From IMG/VR virus record IMGVR_UViG_3300025630_000003, positions 1 through 39,920 of that record: a stretch of DNA of 39,920 nt; one strand, given 5' to 3'. The notes under the pieces are model-generated. The model was not told the origin of the DNA, searched no databases, and was given only the letters and a program-made list of their open reading frames with translations. Source of the stretch: a virus. The position numbers and the translations under genes are program-made. This document shows, piece after piece, positions 11,585-18,901 of this stretch; within the stretch, counting starts at the first letter, position 1; each line of letters begins with the position of its first letter.

Positions 11585-11820
11585 TCTCAGACTTCGACCG
11601 AGAGAACGTTGGCCTGATTTTGAGAGGCCATGGCGACTGGTTTGGAGCGAAGCTGCTGCGCCTTTACGCCAAAGCTGACACGCAGAACCGGGACCGCATT
11701 GCACAAGGATTCCCCGACTACGCCGAAGCGTACAACGCCTGGTTCAACCGGGACGCTGACGCCCATTGGGATGACCGCCCCGTAAACCCCGACCCTGAAA
11801 CTTACAAAATTCATGAGTGA
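11581..11820 (+). CDS. Conserved small phage protein, unknown function
   Basis: A 79-residue acidic protein with a GTG start. The pattern SDFDRENVGLILRGHGDWFGAKLLRLYAKADTQNR followed by FPDYAEAYNAW resembles a small phage family I recall from replication regions, without a known function. It is translationally coupled at both ends. Confidence 0.7.
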   Translation: MISDFDRENVGLILRGHGDWFGAKLLRLYAKADTQNRDRIAQGFPDYAEAYNAWFNRDADAHWDDRPVNPDPETYKIHE

Positions 11821-12478
11821 ATCCCATCTCATTTACACCCTGGTTCCGAAGGTTGCCGCAGCAGTCGGCTCCATCGGGAAGAACAGCCGCAATGAACATT
11901 TCCGCTTTAACTACCGGAGCATTGACGACGTTTACGCGGCACTGCACAAGGCCCTCATTGAGCATGAGGTGACCGTCACACCCTTCGTCCAGTCTGCTGA
12001 ATATGACGGCACTGCGTGCCGCCTGATCGTAGACTACGTCCTGTCCGCCACTGATGGTTCCTCCATCACCTCGCGCATTGCCTCCGAGGCGCAGGACAAG
12101 GCTGACAAAGCGACTTCCAAAGCCCTTTCGATGGCTTTCAAGTATTGGGCATTCCAACAATTTTGCATCCCAGTAGAGGGATCGGACGACGGGGATGCCG
12201 GTGGACTTGTTCCGGGCGGCGCAAGGAAATCGGCTCCCCGTCAGGCGAGGCGGAACGGAGAAAGCGACGGTAAGGCTGTTCAGGAGCTTGCCAAGCAGCT
12301 TGGCCCGAAGTGGGTGCCGGTCGCGGAAAGCTTTTTTGCGGACAAAGGCAAACTGAAGGCTGGTGAAACATTGTCCACACTGGACCCGGATATGGCTGCG
12401 GAGTCTGTGAAGCGGTTTGACGACTTCATCAAGGCCCTTGAGAAACACGCAGAAGAGAAAAGCATCATGCCATCCTAA
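11813..12478 (+). CDS. erf: ERF-family single-strand annealing recombinase
   Basis: A 221-residue protein. The N-terminal ~130 residues match the ERF superfamily: AAAVGSIGKNSRNEHFRFNYRSIDDVYAALHKAL, then VTPFVQSAEYDG, and the conserved basic/aromatic end ASEAQDKADKATSKALSMAFKYWAFQQFCIP. The C-terminal third is a linker and helical tail. ERF proteins bind single-stranded DNA and anneal complementary strands, promoting phage genome circularisation or recombination-dependent replication. It lies upstream of the DnaQ-like exonuclease and the SSB-like gene, as in many recombination modules. Confidence 0.9.
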   Translation: MSESHLIYTLVPKVAAAVGSIGKNSRNEHFRFNYRSIDDVYAALHKALIEHEVTVTPFVQSAEYDGTACRLIVDYVLSATDGSSITSRIASEAQDKADKATSKALSMAFKYWAFQQFCIPVEGSDDGDAGGLVPGGARKSAPRQARRNGESDGKAVQELAKQLGPKWVPVAESFFADKGKLKAGETLSTLDPDMAAESVKRFDDFIKALEKHAEEKSIMPS

Positions 12479-12497
12479 CCTTAAACTCCAACACCAA

Positions 12498-12848
12498 ATG
12501 AAGACACAAGAATACGACGACACGGGAGTGAGGAATATGTTTTGCGCCATGATCGCGCTCGCATGTCGCGATGCCCGCTCCATGCGCAAGAAAGGCATCA
12601 TTGGCGCAGACTGGAAGCCGACACACAAGCGCAATTGCGGCAATCGCAAGCTCGCCATTGGCTACTACAAAGAGGCTGCTGTGCAGGAGCTTTGCGAGTT
12701 CATGCACGGCGACCTTGATGTCCTGCTCACAGAGGCGGGCTGCGAGTTCACTAGCCGCGATGTGATGGCCGACATAGACGCGGATGTGCGCGGCGAACGG
12801 ACTAACCGTCACAAGGAATTTGTATGGTTGTTGGAAGGAGAATATTAA
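12498..12848 (+). CDS. Early protein of unknown function
   Basis: A 116-residue protein from ATG 12498 (the frame is open further upstream inside erf). Features: FCAMIALACRDARSMRKKGI, WKPTHKRNCGNRKLAIGYYK, LTEAGCEFTSRDVMADIDAD. Mixed helical protein with three cysteines and basic patches; no recognised family. It follows erf by 19 bases. Nucleic-acid binding would suit its context but is not shown. Confidence 0.7.
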   Translation: MKTQEYDDTGVRNMFCAMIALACRDARSMRKKGIIGADWKPTHKRNCGNRKLAIGYYKEAAVQELCEFMHGDLDVLLTEAGCEFTSRDVMADIDADVRGERTNRHKEFVWLLEGEY

Positions 12849-12849
12849 C

Positions 12850-13041
12850 ATGCATGATGTAATCACAGATTGGGAAAACTGCGATTGGAAGATGAGCACC
12901 GGCTACGGTCTCGTCACCTACCTTGAATGGTGTGACCTGGAGATTGAGCGGATCAACGATGCGCGCAATCGCATCGGAACTCCGGGTATGGCGCGACTGG
13001 AAGTCAGAAACGATCAATGCAGAATCGTCTTGGACAAATGA
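12850..13041 (+). CDS. Small early protein, unknown function
   Basis: A 63-residue protein. ATG 12850 has a good Shine-Dalgarno (GGAAGGAG, about 8 bases upstream). The product (MHDVITDWENCDWKMSTGYG, then a helix with WCDLEIERINDARNRIG) is helical with a short C-terminal strand. Its stop overlaps the exonuclease ATG (ATGA). No family recognised. Confidence 0.65.
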   Translation: MHDVITDWENCDWKMSTGYGLVTYLEWCDLEIERINDARNRIGTPGMARLEVRNDQCRIVLDK

Positions 13042-13715
13042 AAACACTAATCTTTGACATCGAAACCGGCCCTGCCCCCGAGGAGGAGATCCGAAGCATG
13101 ATGCCCGCCTTTGACCCTGAGTCGGTCAAGATGGGCAATCTCAAAGACCCGGAGAAGCGGGCTGAGAAGCTGAAGGAGGCGAAGGAGAACTACTACACCG
13201 ACGCCTACGCCAAGGCCGCGCTCAATGCGTGGTCGGGGCAGGTGTTGGCAATCGGCTACAAGTGGTTTGGCGAGGACAAGGAACCGGAGATTCTGCACGG
13301 CGATGAGGCGGCTATCCTCGACGAATTCGCTGGGATTTGCGCTCATATCGCGATGCCTGAAAAGCCGCGATTTTGCGGCTTCAACATCGAGGGCTTCGAC
13401 CTGCCGTTCCTCGCCCGCCGCTGCATGAAACACGATGTTACGCTTGGCGATGTATTTCGCCCCGAGCACAATCGCTACTACAACAGCAACGTCATCGACC
13501 TGATGAAGATTTGGCAGTGCGGTAACCGCCAAGAGTTCATCTCACTGAACAGGCTCGCCAAGTTTCTTGGCTGTGAGCAGAAGGACAATCTGGTTGACGG
13601 TAAGAACTTCTACCGGTTCTACGAAGATCCAGAGACGCAGCATATTGCATTGCAGTATCTGCGCCAGGACGTAATTGTAACTGAACAAGTAGCTGAAAAG
13701 CTTTTGCCCTACTAA
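13038..13715 (+). CDS. DnaQ-like 3'-5' exonuclease
   Basis: A 225-residue RNase H-like exonuclease. Exo I: LIFDIETG (D7, E9). Exo II: CGFNIEGFDLPFLARR (D near 124). Exo III: the C-terminal LRQDVIVTEQVAEKL (D near 214). It has the size and motifs of the predicted exonuclease family related to the proofreading domain of B-family polymerases (PF10108-like). Metal-dependent removal of nucleotides from 3' ends would feed the ERF annealing protein, but no polymerase gene is present. The start is ATG 13038 by the ATGA overlap. Confidence 0.85.
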   Translation: MKTLIFDIETGPAPEEEIRSMMPAFDPESVKMGNLKDPEKRAEKLKEAKENYYTDAYAKAALNAWSGQVLAIGYKWFGEDKEPEILHGDEAAILDEFAGICAHIAMPEKPRFCGFNIEGFDLPFLARRCMKHDVTLGDVFRPEHNRYYNSNVIDLMKIWQCGNRQEFISLNRLAKFLGCEQKDNLVDGKNFYRFYEDPETQHIALQYLRQDVIVTEQVAEKLLPY

Positions 13716-13768
13716 CGGGCAGGGTATCGCGACGGCCAGAGACAACTGGCTTGTTACTTCATTCGCCC

Positions 13769-13794
13769 GCCCCGTAGTCGCATAAAAGCGGGGC
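13769..13794. repeat. Inverted repeat between exonuclease and SSB-like genes
   Basis: GCCCCG (13769-13774) and CGGGGC (13789-13794) with a 14-base loop, in the 115-base gap before the SSB-like gene. No T run follows, so it is not a clear terminator. It may modulate expression of the downstream genes. Confidence 0.4.
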
Positions 13795-13830
13795 ACAATT
13801 TCAACCCAACAACAAACAGAAAGAGAACCC

Positions 13831-14136
13831 ATGATCATCAGACAGAAAATTGACGTAACCAAAATTGACAAGAACGCCTTGTTCAAGGGGAGTAAAGGAA
13901 CCTACCTCGACATAACCCTCCTTGAGAACCGGGAAGGTACGGACCAGTATGGAAATGACTTTATGGTCGTACAGGACATCGGCAAGGAGGCGCGAGAGCG
14001 CGGCGAACGAGGCCCCATACTCGGGAATGCAAAGTTTGTGAACCGAGACGGGGTGCAGCAGGGCGGCGGTCAGCAGGGCGGGATGCCGCGAGACAACCGC
14101 ATCGATGACTCGGATGTCCCCGGATGTCCCTTCTAA
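13831..14136 (+). CDS. SSB-like small DNA-metabolism protein with acidic tail
   Basis: A 101-residue protein. The body (DKNALFKGSKGTYLDITLLENREGTDQYGNDFMVVQDI, then GPILGNAKFV) is beta-rich, followed by a Gly/Gln linker and an acidic end IDDSDVPGCPF. The end resembles the DDDIPF tip by which single-strand binding proteins recruit partners. I recall similar small phage proteins ending in DDDIPF-like tails. No classic OB-fold motif can be proven by eye. It follows an AAAGAGAA ribosome site and lies in the recombination module. Confidence 0.6.
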   Translation: MIIRQKIDVTKIDKNALFKGSKGTYLDITLLENREGTDQYGNDFMVVQDIGKEARERGERGPILGNAKFVNRDGVQQGGGQQGGMPRDNRIDDSDVPGCPF

Positions 14137-14152
14137 TCTAAACCCATAGCCT

Positions 14153-14377
14153 GTGCCCACCCCCGATCATGTTTTTGACATTTTCAAGGATTGGCGGGTG
14201 GGCACTGAGCTTCCTGCTCTTGACGGCGTATGCCCTGTTTGTGCTGGTCGTTTGGCTCACATGGTTAATCTGCGACACAGCGTTTACACTCAAATGTGTA
14301 TTAGTCAGGCTGATACATACAGGCCCTGCGGGTGGCATAGGCGAAAGACAATTCAAGTGAAAGGCAAGAAGCGATGA
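14153..14377 (+). CDS. Small cysteine-rich protein, possible zinc binder
   Basis: A 74-residue protein with a GTG start at 14153. It has CPVC at 27-30 and further Cys/His (H36, C49, C59, H62), a pattern that could hold one zinc. The C-terminus is basic (WHRRKTIQVKGKKR). Its stop overlaps the next ATG (ATGA), which favours this frame over an overlapping hydrophobic frame (14169-14360). Confidence 0.6.
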   Translation: MPTPDHVFDIFKDWRVGTELPALDGVCPVCAGRLAHMVNLRHSVYTQMCISQADTYRPCGWHRRKTIQVKGKKR

Positions 14378-14562
14378 ACAACCTCCCGCCAGGGGTCCGC
14401 GACTCCGACTACCAAGACCAAGCTGCCTGCATTTCATGCGGCAGCGAGAGCATCGAATTCCTTGGCGAGGAGGAGTATTGGAACCGGGGGCGAACCGAGC
14501 TCGTCATCTGCCTCATGTTTCGCTGCGACAAATGCGAGATCGAATGGAGTGAGCCGATATGA
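14374..14562 (+). CDS. Zinc-ribbon-like small protein
   Basis: A 62-residue protein with two cysteine knuckles, CISCG (about 19-23) and CDKCE (about 51-55), separated by about 30 residues: the layout of a zinc ribbon. Such proteins bind nucleic acid or other proteins. It is coupled at both ends (ATGA before and after). Confidence 0.7.
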   Translation: MNNLPPGVRDSDYQDQAACISCGSESIEFLGEEEYWNRGRTELVICLMFRCDKCEIEWSEPI

Positions 14563-14906
14563 GCGGCAAGAGATCACGGGACAAAGGGGCGCGGGGCGAG
14601 CGTGAGTTCGCCGAGTTCCTTACAGATCACGGCTTCCCCGCAGAGCGGGGCTGCCAACACGCGGGAGGCTTTGACTCGCCTGATGTCAAATGCACTTTTT
14701 TGCCCCACATTCACCATGAGGTGAAGCGGGTTGAGAGGCTTGACCTATGGGGCTCTCTCGATCAGGCGATCAGGGACGCTGGCAGCATGAAGATGCCGGT
14801 TGTCCACCACAGACCAAACAGACGCGAATGGATCAGCATTCTCAGGACCGAGGATCTGCTGACTCTGTTCAAAGTCATAGCAGCACTACAGGAAAAAGAA
14901 CAATGA
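14559..14906 (+). CDS. PD-(D/E)XK nuclease, resolvase-like
   Basis: A 115-residue protein. It has the start KGARGEREFAEFLTDHGF and ERGCQHAGGFDSPDV typical of Hjc-like or VRR-type nucleases, then HHEVKRVERLDLWGSLDQA, giving the catalytic set E..., D (SPDV), E-V-K. A later VVHHRPNRREW strand completes the fold. It should cut branched or structured DNA, matching a role in resolving recombination or replication intermediates before packaging. The length fits archaeal-type Hjc resolvases. Confidence 0.8.
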   Translation: MSGKRSRDKGARGEREFAEFLTDHGFPAERGCQHAGGFDSPDVKCTFLPHIHHEVKRVERLDLWGSLDQAIRDAGSMKMPVVHHRPNRREWISILRTEDLLTLFKVIAALQEKEQ

Positions 14907-15070
14907 GCTACGGAATCGTTGACCGCATCAAGCGGGCTGACACGGTGAGCGAAGTCAAGAACTTGCGCCAAGAACTTGAGGGATACGACTACGCCAGCGA
15001 CAAGACCCGACGCAGGGCGGAACGCTGGGCCACTGCTCGCATCGCACACCTCAAATCCAAGGTAGGGTGA
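14903..15070 (+). CDS. Small helical protein upstream of the helicase
   Basis: A 55-residue highly charged protein: MSYGIVDRIKRADTVSEVKN, then LRQELEGYDYASDKTRRRAERWA and a Lys-rich end. The ATG overlaps the nuclease stop and its own stop overlaps the helicase GTG. It could assist the helicase as a loader-like partner, but this is only suggested by position. Confidence 0.65.
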   Translation: MSYGIVDRIKRADTVSEVKNLRQELEGYDYASDKTRRRAERWATARIAHLKSKVG

Positions 15071-16410
15071 ACCACCCCATAGAAGCAGAGGAGGGCATCC
15101 TCGCCTGCTGCTTGATCGATGAGAACAACATCGATGTCGTCGCGCAATCGCTGGAATCTGACGCCTTGTCCGATATTCGCATCGCCGCCCTGTGGCGGCT
15201 GATGCTTGAAATGCGAAACGATGGCAAGCCAGTTGACAGCATCACCCTGATCTCCCGTGTCCGCGAGGCGAACCTGGAGCATGAGTGCGGCGGCATTTAT
15301 TACATCGGTGAGCTTGAGCAGAAGGTGCCCTCGGCGATAAACCTCCCCTATTACATTGATGTGGTTAAGGAGGCGTACGCCCACAGGCACGGCCTTGAGG
15401 CCCTCTCTGAGGCGTCTTTGGGGCTATCGGGTGATCTCACGGCGGAACAGGTGTTCGCACGCTTAGAAACGACCACAGAGAGCCTAAAGGAGAAGCACAC
15501 GCGAGGGCGAAAAAGGACTCGTGTTGACGCCCTCCAGCAGATCATCGAAGAATGCCAGGAGGCGCACGACGGGAAGGTGCCTGCCATCAAGACTCACTTC
15601 CGAAATCTTGATGGCGCCCTTGGAGGCGGGCTCTGGCCCGCCGAACTGATAGTCGTTGGGGCAAGGCCATCTATGGGTAAGTCAACACTCGCCAAAGATA
15701 TTGCCTTGAACATGGGGCTGAACGCAGATCCCGTCACGGTGTTCAGCCTTGAGGATATTGACACAATCTTTTACAGGCGTGCGCTGGCATCTCACGCGAA
15801 AGTGCCATTCAACCTTATCAGGAGCGGATTCAAAGACGACAACGGGAAATACCACGATAGGGCGCACGCCAAGGTCTTGTCCTCAATGGAGCGAATAAGA
15901 GATTGTTCGCTTGAAGTTGACGATGAGTCTCCCCTGACAATTTCGCAGCTTGTGTCAAAAATGAATGAGCATAAACGCAAGCATGGGACTAAGGCGTTTT
16001 TTGTGGACTACCTTCAATACTTATCTCCAGACATATCCAAGGACAAGCGCGACCAAGAGGTGGCTCAAATTTCAAAGGCCCTGAAGTCCGCAGCAAAGCG
16101 GCTCAATGTTCCGATTGTTGCCCTGGCCCAACTTAACCGCGACACTGACAACCTGAAGCCTGGGGTTCACCCGATTGAAAAGAACCTTGGAGAGTCAGCC
16201 GCGATTGAGCGCGATGCAGACGTTATCCTCATGCTGCACAAAGACCATGACTTCAGTGAAGAAGACACCGAGATATGGAAAATCAACTGCCATGTTCTAA
16301 AGCAACGCAACGGCCCGAAGCACGTAAACGTGCCGCTTCTGATGCACAGGAGCACAGTTCACTTTGAAGAGAGAACTCGAAACGATGACTTGGACTGGAT
16401 CGGGAAGTGA
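15067..16410 (+). CDS. dnaB: DnaB-type replicative helicase
   Basis: A 447-residue protein of normal DnaB length. The N-terminal domain (MNHPIEAEEGILACCLIDEN, ALWRLMLEMRNDGKPVDSITL) interacts with primase in this family. The RecA-like C-terminal domain has Walker A GARPSMGKST (198-207), Walker B AFFVDYLQYL (310-319), a sensor-like VALAQLNRDTD (351-361) and the LGESAAIERDADVILMLHK block. It forms a hexamer that unwinds DNA ahead of the fork. The GTG start is coupled to the preceding gene. No phage primase or polymerase is encoded, so it probably recruits the host replisome. Confidence 0.93.
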   Translation: MNHPIEAEEGILACCLIDENNIDVVAQSLESDALSDIRIAALWRLMLEMRNDGKPVDSITLISRVREANLEHECGGIYYIGELEQKVPSAINLPYYIDVVKEAYAHRHGLEALSEASLGLSGDLTAEQVFARLETTTESLKEKHTRGRKRTRVDALQQIIEECQEAHDGKVPAIKTHFRNLDGALGGGLWPAELIVVGARPSMGKSTLAKDIALNMGLNADPVTVFSLEDIDTIFYRRALASHAKVPFNLIRSGFKDDNGKYHDRAHAKVLSSMERIRDCSLEVDDESPLTISQLVSKMNEHKRKHGTKAFFVDYLQYLSPDISKDKRDQEVAQISKALKSAAKRLNVPIVALAQLNRDTDNLKPGVHPIEKNLGESAAIERDADVILMLHKDHDFSEEDTEIWKINCHVLKQRNGPKHVNVPLLMHRSTVHFEERTRNDDLDWIGK

Positions 16411-16457
16411 CTACTCGTGCCCCAATGTCTGGCGGCGGGATTCTTCTTTTTGAAACT

Positions 16458-16685
16458 ATGAAAATGAAAACAAGACAAACTAAGTGGACCGTCTACCCAG
16501 AAGGCGATGAGAACAAACTATACTCAGAGCACGCGACTTACATAGAGATCGTCGATGAATCGGGGGGCGAATTTGTAGAAGTCACGCAAAGTGGCAAAAC
16601 AGTTCAAATCAACCCCGAGGAATGGCCCGAAATCTGGAACACAATCGGAATCGCAATCAAACAGATCATCGAAAATGAAGACTAA
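16458..16685 (+). CDS. Small protein at the end of the early operon
   Basis: 75 residues from ATG 16458. The frame also extends upstream to a GTG at 16407 that overlaps the helicase stop, but the added stretch looks non-native. The product (MKMKTRQTKWTVYPEGDENK, then a beta-rich middle and a helical end) is acidic and of unknown function. It is the last rightward gene; the leftward operon ends 27 bases away. Confidence 0.6.
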   Translation: MKMKTRQTKWTVYPEGDENKLYSEHATYIEIVDESGGEFVEVTQSGKTVQINPEEWPEIWNTIGIAIKQIIENED

Positions 16686-16689
16686 AACT

Positions 16690-16713
16690 AAAAAAGCTCG
16701 CAGGGACGGCTTT
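16690..16713 (-). terminator. Weak terminator of the leftward late operon
   Basis: On the minus strand, AAAGCCG pairs with CG-A-GCTTT across a six-base loop, followed by six T. The stem is short and bulged, but the U tract and its position in the gap between convergent operons support it. Confidence 0.45.
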
Positions 16714-17024
16714 CATGGTTTCTTTCTGGTCATGCGGAAGGACTGACATAGGCTCTGCTCCATGATCCTAATGTGAGTCTCACTCAAGCCCATATCGTAA
16801 ACGAAGTTGATAACCTCCACAATTTCGTGGACCAATGCCCGCGCCTGCTGCTGTCTGGTCGCCCTGGAGTTGATCCATATTTCGGGCTCGGGAGAGTCGA
16901 AGGCGAAGCCGTAGACACTGTATGCCTCAAGGTTGGCGGCATACACCGGAACCGCGTGCGAGCCCACCTGCACATGACAACGCAGCTTGGCGTCTGTCAG
17001 GTTGTGCAGTGCGGAACGTTTCAC
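16713..17024 (-). CDS. Small ImmA/IrrE-like predicted metallopeptidase
   Basis: A 103-residue protein. The middle contains EPEIWINSRATRQQQARALVHEIVEVINF, where a strand and helix lead into HEIVE. This matches the general plan of small phage metallopeptidase-like proteins, in which a beta strand ending in 'I.I...' is followed by an HExxH helix. Here the second His is replaced by Glu (HEIVE), so activity is doubtful. A second helix (GLSETHIRIMEQSLCQSF) follows. Its start overlaps the upstream stop (ATGA). Confidence 0.5.
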   Translation of the reverse strand: MKRSALHNLTDAKLRCHVQVGSHAVPVYAANLEAYSVYGFAFDSPEPEIWINSRATRQQQARALVHEIVEVINFVYDMGLSETHIRIMEQSLCQSFRMTRKKP

Positions 17025-17251
17025 TTTATAGTGTAGTGTGGGACCGGACGAGAAACACCTTTGACGAAGTGCTTCTCAAGCTTTCCGTCATCAAACATTC
17101 GCCTGACGCGGCGAGACGCAGCCTCGGGGCTGATGCCCCACTTCTCCGCAAGCTGGCGAATGTTAAAACTGTTTGGGGGACGCTCTTTCAATACATCATA
17201 GTGATTGTATTCGTCCAGTAAGTCTATCCAATTGGGTTTCTTTGTTTTCAT
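17021..17251 (-). CDS. Winged-helix DNA-binding protein
   Basis: 76 residues from ATG 17251, chosen for its ATGA overlap with the metallophosphoesterase stop. FNIRQLAEKWGISPEAASRRVRRMFDDGKLEKH is a clear MarR/wHTH-like helix-turn-helix, followed by a short wing ending in PVPHYTIK. It sits at the distal end of the late operon; the target is unknown. Confidence 0.7.
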   Translation of the reverse strand: MKTKKPNWIDLLDEYNHYDVLKERPPNSFNIRQLAEKWGISPEAASRRVRRMFDDGKLEKHFVKGVSRPVPHYTIK

Positions 17252-17991
17252 TTTAGTCTTAGTGGTTTCGTGTAGAGGCACCATTCATCGTTGATGCGCT
17301 CTGCAAGGTTGACAGAAAATTCCCCTGTCTTTTCATTCACCTCACCGTAGGCGAAGCCGTTGTTCTGTCGCATGGTTAATGGCTGCCTCGCGTTGTAAGG
17401 CATGTCCACCTGACATAGCGCGCCAGATGACCACCCCACCCGACGATCAATGCCAGGAGCGGACCACATATCAACGGAGTGAATGTGTCCATGGAGCGTT
17501 GAGCACCCATAGTCCATGCAGGTCAGTTTGCAGGCAGTTTGCCCAGATCGGAAACCGTGAAGGACGCGCAGGTGTCCCATCTTGTAAACCCCTTTCTTCT
17601 TGTGATAGGGGCGCATGTCGCATTTAATCTTGCGCATCAGGGCCTCGACCTCCAGTGCTCCCGACATGCAGTAGTCGGCAATCATGGCGTCTCCCTGTGT
17701 GCGAGCAGCCATCTCCCATAACCTCTCGTCGTGGTTGCCGCGAAGGAAGACGTGAGGCTTGAATCGGGTCAGGAATTCAAGTCCAGCCTGATAGTCTGCT
17801 GTGACAGAGTCTGCCCGCTCCTCCGGGGATGCTCCATTGCGAATGCACCTGAAGTCCCATAAGTCCCCGCCAAGAATCCTGATGTGCGGCTTCCAGTGTT
17901 TTTCTGTGAACTCATGGAAGACACGAACCGCTTCACGGTCCTGCATGTCACCATGAACGTCAAAGGCCGCTATCCAGCGTTTACAACTCAT
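17248..17991 (-). CDS. Calcineurin-like metallophosphoesterase
   Basis: About 247 residues from ATG 17991 (a TTG at 18027 would add 12). It has the full metallophosphoesterase set: D-x-H in AAFDVHGDMQD, GGDLWDF, RGNHDERL and GHIHSVD, spaced as in two-metal phosphodiesterases and phosphatases. The substrate cannot be predicted; in phages such enzymes may act on nucleic-acid ends, cyclic nucleotides or capped RNA. It is coupled to the HTH gene behind it. Confidence 0.88.
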   Translation of the reverse strand: MSCKRWIAAFDVHGDMQDREAVRVFHEFTEKHWKPHIRILGGDLWDFRCIRNGASPEERADSVTADYQAGLEFLTRFKPHVFLRGNHDERLWEMAARTQGDAMIADYCMSGALEVEALMRKIKCDMRPYHKKKGVYKMGHLRVLHGFRSGQTACKLTCMDYGCSTLHGHIHSVDMWSAPGIDRRVGWSSGALCQVDMPYNARQPLTMRQNNGFAYGEVNEKTGEFSVNLAERINDEWCLYTKPLRLK

Positions 17992-18030
17992 GTCGAGTAG
18001 AGGAACAGGATTATTACATTTTTTCAATCG

Positions 18031-18429
18031 CTACTTGCCTGCCCAAAATGCGGAGTCGCCATGGTAGTGGACTGCCAAGTAGTAGGTTTGCGCTCGCCAC
18101 CCCCGAAGCCAGCGAAGCAGGCGCCTGATGTTTGTGAAGCGCAGCAGCCACCCGCTGTTGGAGTAGGCGTGATCGATCAGCTTCTGAAGGTTCCTGCGGA
18201 ACCTGTCGTCCGCGATGTCCTTCATCTGCGCTGATATACCGCGCTGATAGTCCCAGTCATGCACGTTGCAAGCCCTGGTGATAGACAATCCCCAGATGGT
18301 GTCTGGAACATCGATGCCGTCACGCGCCCCGCAACCGTTGCATGTGGCGTCGATCAAATCCTGTGAGGCGTCCCTGAATGACTGGTCGCATTCAAGGAAC
18401 GGAGCCCGCTTTGTGTATGCGTCAGCCAT
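18031..18429 (-). CDS. Phospholipase A2-like phage protein
   Basis: 132 residues from ATG 18429. The core CNGCGARDGIDVPDTIWG, followed by LSITRACNVHDWDYQRG, has a Gly/Cys-rich loop and the CxxHDxxY signature of the phospholipase A2 catalytic helix (His and Asp pair). The C-terminal half is helical and basic (IRRLLRWLRGWRAQ) and ends YYLAVHYHGDSAFWAGK. I recall similar phage proteins of this length near lysis or tail genes, without experimental function. Membrane disruption or hydrolysis during lysis or entry is an inference. It overlaps the next gene upstream by eight bases. Confidence 0.6.
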   Translation of the reverse strand: MADAYTKRAPFLECDQSFRDASQDLIDATCNGCGARDGIDVPDTIWGLSITRACNVHDWDYQRGISAQMKDIADDRFRRNLQKLIDHAYSNSGWLLRFTNIRRLLRWLRGWRAQTYYLAVHYHGDSAFWAGK

Positions 18430-18769
18430 TGCACTTGGATGCCACTTCCACGCGCAGGTTGTTAATCTGCGCGTCCTGGGCATGGTCTTGGTCGTAGAGC
18501 ACTTTGATGTGCTCGTCCTGCCGCCGCATGAAATCGGTAATGGCAGCGTTGAGACTGTTCACTGTCTGCTCAACCCTCACGGCTGAAACGGCATCTGCCT
18601 TGGTGTTAAGCTTGTCTTCCATGCTCTTAAACGCCTCGTCAATACGCTTGTCAACCTCGGCAATTATCGACTGCTCAAAGCTGCGCACCCGCGCAACAGC
18701 CCCAAACACGATGCCACCTATGACAACGAGCGCACTCAGCACTGCCCCAATGGTTGTATTGTCTTCCAT
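18422..18769 (-). CDS. Membrane-anchored coiled-coil protein (holin- or spanin-like)
   Basis: A 115-residue protein with one N-terminal membrane helix (IGAVLSALVVIGGIVFGAVA, about 7-26) followed by a long helical, heptad-like region (FEQSIIAEVDKRIDEAFKSM onward). This plan fits an inner-membrane spanin or a small holin-like phage protein. It lies beside a lipoprotein gene and the PLA2-like gene, which together look like a lysis cluster. No decisive motif. Confidence 0.55.
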   Translation of the reverse strand: MEDNTTIGAVLSALVVIGGIVFGAVARVRSFEQSIIAEVDKRIDEAFKSMEDKLNTKADAVSAVRVEQTVNSLNAAITDFMRRQDEHIKVLYDQDHAQDAQINNLRVEVASKCNG

Positions 18770-18868
18770 ATTTCATGTCAGACGGCTGACGTATTGCCGT
18801 TCCGCGCCACCCCCCCAAAAAGCGATTTGTGCTCTGCGCTGTTTCTCTCAGGCCGGGATCAAGGGGAT

Positions 18869-18897
18869 TTTATACCCCGGCAGCGACTGGCGTTAAA
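18869..18897 (-). promoter_or_regulatory. Possible internal late promoter
   Basis: On the minus strand: TTTAAC (18897-18892), 17-base spacer, TATAAA (18874-18869). The -10 box is good (5/6) but the -35 weak (3/6). It lies in the 132-base gap before the membrane/PLA2-like genes, where a GGGG-N8-CCCC hairpin overlaps it. It could boost the distal genes. Confidence 0.3.
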
Positions 18898-18901
18898 TTG
18901 G

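Noticed and set aside
16407-16457. GTG start extending the last early gene to overlap the helicase stop
   Set aside because: The overlap is typical of this genome, but the 17 added residues look unrelated to the folded part and a better ATG pair follows at 16458. The longer form remains possible.
17992-18027. TTG start for the metallophosphoesterase
   Set aside because: ATG 17991 gives a normal N-terminus right before the first metal-binding strand; the extra 12 residues add nothing recognisable.
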